Origin: Thermohalobaculum sp039030715
Lineage (GTDB): Bacteria > Pseudomonadota > Alphaproteobacteria > Rhodobacterales > Rhodobacteraceae
Direction: 5' to 3'
Assembly (NCBI GenBank): GCA_039030715.1
Contig: JBCCDU010000013.1
Coordinates: forward strand, 1 to 64,000
Length of the DNA stretch: 64,000 nucleotides
Positions 60,484 through 64,000 of the stretch are shown one piece after another (within the stretch, counting starts at the first letter, position 1; each line of letters begins with the position of its first letter). The notes below the pieces were generated by a model that saw only the letters and a program-made list of their open reading frames with translations, had not been told where the DNA came from and ran no database searches. Position numbers and translations under genes: made by a program.

Positions 60484-61760
60484 GTTTCTCGCGCCAGGCA
60501 CTTGCCAGCCTCGCGATCACCGGGGGATACGCGATCCTCGCCATGGGGATCGGCGTTCTGACTGCACGGCTTTTGGGGGTGGAGGGCTTTGGCCTCTACG
60601 CCTCGGTCATCGCGCATGTGAACATGCTGGCGATCCTGGTCACCGGCGGTTTGCCGACGCTGCTGCTGCGCGAGATCACCGCCGCCGATCATGCGGGGGA
60701 CGAAGGGTTGCTGCGCGGTCTGATCCGCCGCGCACAGCAATTCACCGGATTGGCAAGCGCTATCATCGCACTTGGCGCCCTGGCCCTCTGGCTCCTGCTC
60801 GACGCCGGGTCGGGATGGTGGGTGACGTTCTGGCCCGCATTGGCGGTGATGGCCTGCCTAAGCTTTCTCGATGTAAAAGGTGCTGGGCTACGCGCCTTGG
60901 GCCAACCGCTTATGGGTCAGGTTCCCGCTTCCTTGCTACGCCCGGCGCTGCATCTGGGCCTGTTGGCGACACTGGCGATCTGGGTGGCCCCCATCGACCC
61001 TGTCATGGCCGTCTTGGCGTTTCTTGCGGCTTCACTACTCGCGCTCGCCGTCTCCTCGGCGATGCTCGGGCAACGGCTGTCCGCCAGATCATCCACACCA
61101 CCCGTCTTCCGCGACCGCGATTGGCTGCGCGCACTAGGGATCTTTCTGTTGGCAGGCGGGTTCATCCGCCTCAACCAGCATCTGGGCGGCGTGATGCTGG
61201 AGCATCTGTCGGATCGGCGCCAGATCGCACTGTTCCAGGCCGCCATGCAGATGACCATGCTGGTTCTACTGATCCGCCAATCGATTGCGGTTCTGCTGAT
61301 GCCCCGGATAAAACGTGCGTTTTTGGAGGGAACACAAGCCGACCAGCAGCGCCTTCTTGTCGAGAGCGCCCGGATCTCGACCCTGTTTGCAGTCCTTCTG
61401 GGCGGCGGCCTTATGGCCCTGGGACAGAGCGGGATCGGTTGGATATTTGGCGAGGACTTTGCGGACAGTTATGACGTGTTGGCCGTCATGATCGCGGGAC
61501 AGATCGTGATCATGACGCTCGGCCATCCGGGCATCGCGCTGACTCAGGCGGGGTTCGAACGCGACAGTGCCCGCACCATGGCGCTCGCGGTCGCGCTGAA
61601 CCTCGCCATCGGTATCGTGCTGATCCCTGTACTCGGTGCGCTGGGCGCAGGTTTTGCGGCAATCGCGGGGCTCTTCATCGCAACGGCCCTGCAAGCCCGC
61701 CTCTGCCAACGCCGCCTGGGCATCCGGGGCGAGGCATTTGCTCCTTCGACACCGAAATAA
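60480..61760 (+). CDS. polysaccharide flippase (Wzx/MATE-like)
   Basis: 426 residues, overlapping the glycosyltransferase gene by four bases. About 12 TM helices, with the start SFSRQALASLAITGGYAILAMGIGVLTARLLGVEGFGLYASV and repeated hydrophobic segments; MOP superfamily of the oligosaccharide flippase (Wzx) type. It translocates undecaprenyl-linked repeat units to the periplasm. The next gene, for the chain-length kinase, begins after about 115 bases. Confidence 0.85.
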   Translation: MSFSRQALASLAITGGYAILAMGIGVLTARLLGVEGFGLYASVIAHVNMLAILVTGGLPTLLLREITAADHAGDEGLLRGLIRRAQQFTGLASAIIALGALALWLLLDAGSGWWVTFWPALAVMACLSFLDVKGAGLRALGQPLMGQVPASLLRPALHLGLLATLAIWVAPIDPVMAVLAFLAASLLALAVSSAMLGQRLSARSSTPPVFRDRDWLRALGIFLLAGGFIRLNQHLGGVMLEHLSDRRQIALFQAAMQMTMLVLLIRQSIAVLLMPRIKRAFLEGTQADQQRLLVESARISTLFAVLLGGGLMALGQSGIGWIFGEDFADSYDVLAVMIAGQIVIMTLGHPGIALTQAGFERDSARTMALAVALNLAIGIVLIPVLGALGAGFAAIAGLFIATALQARLCQRRLGIRGEAFAPSTPK

Positions 61761-61875
61761 CCCAATGCGAGCCCGTACACCCGAATAATCCGAAAATTTT
61801 CCTCACGACTTATTCTTGTGTAAACTGCCACCCTGTCTTTATGACGGTCGCTGGAGACCGGATGGGGCGACGGGT

Positions 61876-64000
61876 TTGAACCAGGAATTGAGCAACACGG
61901 TGCTGGAGCGCCAACGGGCCCGACCCGGGGGTGGAACCCTGGCGCGCCCGCGCGACCTCTACAGTCTCTTCACGATGGCGGAGTTGGAGCGCACGGGCCT
62001 CAGCCTCTCGGCCATGCTGATCGCGATCCGGCGGCGTAAGTGGAGCGTCGGGCTGATCACGCTGCTCAGCGGCGTTCTGGCGTGGTGGTATCTCAGCGGC
62101 GTCACGCCCCTTTACCCCGCAACAGCCAGTGTGGTTCTGGAAACGCAGCAGGAACAGGTGATCGATCTCGACAGCGTGGTCACCGGCCTTTCCGGCGATT
62201 TTATCGCGATCAACACCGAGACCGAAGTGCTGCGCTCGCGCAAGCTGCTGAGCCGCGTGGTCGATGATCTGAACCTGATCGAGGATCCGGAGTTCAATCC
62301 TTACATCATTCAACCCTCTGGCTGGACGGAAGAGCCCTGGGCGAAGAGCCTGTTCGAGAGCATCGGTCTCGCCGGCGACCCACCGGCCATGCCTTCCGAA
62401 ATCGTGCAGCGCAATGCGACGGTGGATGCGCTGCGCAATCGCATCGCCATCACAAATGTCGAAGCCACCTACGTTTTCGAACTGTCGATCCAGACCCGCG
62501 ACCCGCAGAAATCCGCCGATCTGATGAACCGCCTCGCCCGGCTCTATATCCTAGAGCAATTGGAGGTGAAGTTCGAGGCAACGCAGGCCGCAACCACCTG
62601 GCTGAGCAGCCGCGTGGCCGATTTAAAAGTGGCGCTGGAACGCTCGGAAGCCGCCGTCGAGGACTACAAATCCGCCACCACGCTGGTCGATGAAGTGCAA
62701 CTGGCGGAGGAGGCGCGCAAGCTGAAAGACCTGCGCAGCCGGGCCGAGCAGTACCGCTTGGAGAGCGCGGAAATCCAGCAGCGCGTGGCCGAGATCGCCA
62801 GGATGCGCACGGCGGAGGATATCGACGGGATCACCTTCCTCGTCGCCTCGCCCCGGCTCAACCGCATTGCCGAGCAGATGGCAGGCGTTGTGGGTCAGAC
62901 CGCGCAGGCCAATCAGCGCCGCGACGTGCTAATGACGCAATTCTGGGCCGAACTTGCACGCCAGACCGCGCAACTGCGCTTGCAACTCGACCGCTCGCGC
63001 AGCCAGGCCGAGGCGGTGGTACCGCTGATCGCGGATCTGGAGGAGTTGACCGACAAGCAGGCCAACGACCTTGTCGTGCTGCGCCAGCTCGCCCGCGAGG
63101 CCGAGGCCAGCCGCCTGATCTATGAGCATTTTCTCGCCCGGATGAAGGAAATTTCGGTGCAGGAGGGGATCCAGCGCGCGGATGCCCGCGTCCTCAGCGC
63201 CGCAACCCCCAGCCGGACCCGCAGTTTCCCGAACAAGACACAGACCATGGGCCTAGCACTGCTGCTGGGCTTTTTGGGGGCGTCGGCCCTGGCCGTTCTG
63301 CGCGAACACCGCCTCTCGACCTTCCGCGCGTCGGAGGATGTTGAAAAAGCGACCGGTCTGCGCGTGCTTGGCAATCTGCCGCGTGCTCCCATCCGGCGGC
63401 GGCGCGATCTGCTAAGCTATGTGATCCGCAAACCGTCCTCGGCCCTGGCGGAGGCAGTTCGCGATCTGCGCACCTCGCTGCTGCTCAGCGACGTGAAGGA
63501 TCCGCCGCAGGTGATCGTCTCTTCGTCATCCGTACCGCGCGAGGGCAAGACCACACTGGCGGTCCTGCTGGCGCAGAACTCCGCAGCTTTGGGCAAGAAA
63601 GTGCTGCTAATCGAATGCGATCTGCGCAAGCGCACGCTGAATGCCTATTTCGAACATCAGGGCGACCGCGGGCTGATTTCGGTTCTCTATGGCGAGGCCC
63701 CCTTCGAAGACGTGGTGCAGCACGACCCACGCGCCGATCTGGACATCCTGCCGGGCGAGGAGAGCCCGGTAAACGCGGCGGACGTTTTCTCCTCGGCGCA
63801 GTTCGAGCTTTTCCTGTCCCAAATGCGCGCTCGCTACGACTTTATCGTGATCGACACGCCGCCGGTGATGGCGGTTCCGGATGCGCGGCTGATCGCTTCG
63901 CTGGGGGATGCGCTGGTCTACTCCATCGCCTGGGACCGGACACCGCGCGAAGTGGTGCAGGCCGGGCTCAACCAGTTCCGTGAAATCGACGTGCCGCTGA
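61876..64000 (+). CDS. Wzc/GumC-type chain-length tyrosine autokinase, 3' end outside window
   Basis: Runs open to the right edge, so the C-terminal end is missing (about 708 residues seen). The start is uncertain: TTG 61876 is used; ATG 61975 is the first in-frame ATG. N-terminal Wzz domain with TM near residue 60-75 and a periplasmic coiled-coil (about 230-390, RDLADLEELTDKQANDLVVL-type), then a second TM (TMGLALLLGFLG). The cytoplasmic BY-kinase domain has Walker A SVPREGKTTLAVLL, Walker A' KVLLIECDLRKR, and Walker B YDFIVIDTPPVM. It controls polymer length and export. The tyrosine-rich tail, if any, lies beyond the window. Confidence 0.87.
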   Translation, partial: MNQELSNTVLERQRARPGGGTLARPRDLYSLFTMAELERTGLSLSAMLIAIRRRKWSVGLITLLSGVLAWWYLSGVTPLYPATASVVLETQQEQVIDLDSVVTGLSGDFIAINTETEVLRSRKLLSRVVDDLNLIEDPEFNPYIIQPSGWTEEPWAKSLFESIGLAGDPPAMPSEIVQRNATVDALRNRIAITNVEATYVFELSIQTRDPQKSADLMNRLARLYILEQLEVKFEATQAATTWLSSRVADLKVALERSEAAVEDYKSATTLVDEVQLAEEARKLKDLRSRAEQYRLESAEIQQRVAEIARMRTAEDIDGITFLVASPRLNRIAEQMAGVVGQTAQANQRRDVLMTQFWAELARQTAQLRLQLDRSRSQAEAVVPLIADLEELTDKQANDLVVLRQLAREAEASRLIYEHFLARMKEISVQEGIQRADARVLSAATPSRTRSFPNKTQTMGLALLLGFLGASALAVLREHRLSTFRASEDVEKATGLRVLGNLPRAPIRRRRDLLSYVIRKPSSALAEAVRDLRTSLLLSDVKDPPQVIVSSSSVPREGKTTLAVLLAQNSAALGKKVLLIECDLRKRTLNAYFEHQGDRGLISVLYGEAPFEDVVQHDPRADLDILPGEESPVNAADVFSSAQFELFLSQMRARYDFIVIDTPPVMAVPDARLIASLGDALVYSIAWDRTPREVVQAGLNQFREIDVPL

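Overview
The window looks like a chromosomal segment of a marine-type alphaproteobacterium of the Rhodobacterales (Roseobacter/Rhodobacter relatives). The case rests on overall gene content, not on one marker. It is GC-rich, with a MipZ-type ParA ATPase, an adjacent clpS/clpA pair and phasin gene, a DUF1127 small protein, a CHASE2 cyclase, a D-Ala-D-Ala carboxypeptidase with a SPOR tail, a T1SS exporter and a substrate-binding/OmpA fusion. No rRNA, tRNA, CRISPR array, transposase or integrase was recognised, so most of it reads as core or slowly changing accessory chromosome.

Layout. 1-6157: LysE-type exporter (cut by the left edge), fabI, divergent pdxH, an SDR, a glutathione transferase, a DUF1127 gene behind two palindromes, a CNNM/CBS membrane protein and a frameshifted second glutathione transferase. 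6161-15948: a signalling/envelope cluster with a CHASE2 adenylate cyclase, a TPR/beta-barrel protein, a large FecR-domain protein, a cyclic-nucleotide-binding protein and an ABC-exporter-like protein whose ATPase motifs are degenerate. 16012-29867: YjbQ, PaaI thioesterase, MlaC-like protein, a type I secretion ABC/adaptor pair, a COG3146 acetyltransferase, peroxiredoxin, rsmD, a class V aminotransferase, a PstS-like/OmpA fusion, a FadR-type regulator with a methionine-rich DUF2182 and a DUF1326 protein, and a zinc-ribbon protein. 29964-32399: a seven-blade FG-GAP propeller with RTX repeats, a plausible substrate of the T1SS pair.

32525-44468: an isomerase of the DsbA fold, prs, an AT-rich island with one unknown lipoprotein, rpmE with clear promoter and terminator, mipZ, ugd, an M23 peptidase, clpA with an unusual Walker B in its first AAA domain, clpS, a phasin gene and a PBP/SPOR protein. 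44469-44978 holds no gene but contains strong RNA hairpins, including a structured element ending in a T-run. 44979-50638: a Crp/Fnr regulator, a UDP-sugar epimerase and a tightly overlapping four-gene set (HAD-UbiA fusion, GtrA, DprE1-like, DprE2-like). That set matches the decaprenyl-phosphoryl-arabinose pathway of mycobacteria.

50762-56425: molybdate (modABC) and tungstate (tupBCA) transporters side by side, followed by a convergent regulator joining an excisionase-type HTH to a binding-protein-like domain. 56650-64000: a polysaccharide operon (FlaA1/CapD-type dehydratase, SDR, GT4 glycosyltransferase, flippase, Wzc-type chain-length kinase cut by the right edge). ugd, the epimerase and the polyprenyl-arabinose-like set could feed surface glycan synthesis together.

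The strongest candidates for undescribed biology are the cAMP-centred envelope cluster (6161-15948), the polyprenyl-phospho-pentose operon with its fused HAD phosphatase (46736-50638), the FadR/DUF2182/DUF1326 set, and the structured intergenic RNA at about 44697-44762. All functions are inferred by reading the sequence; no database search was run.
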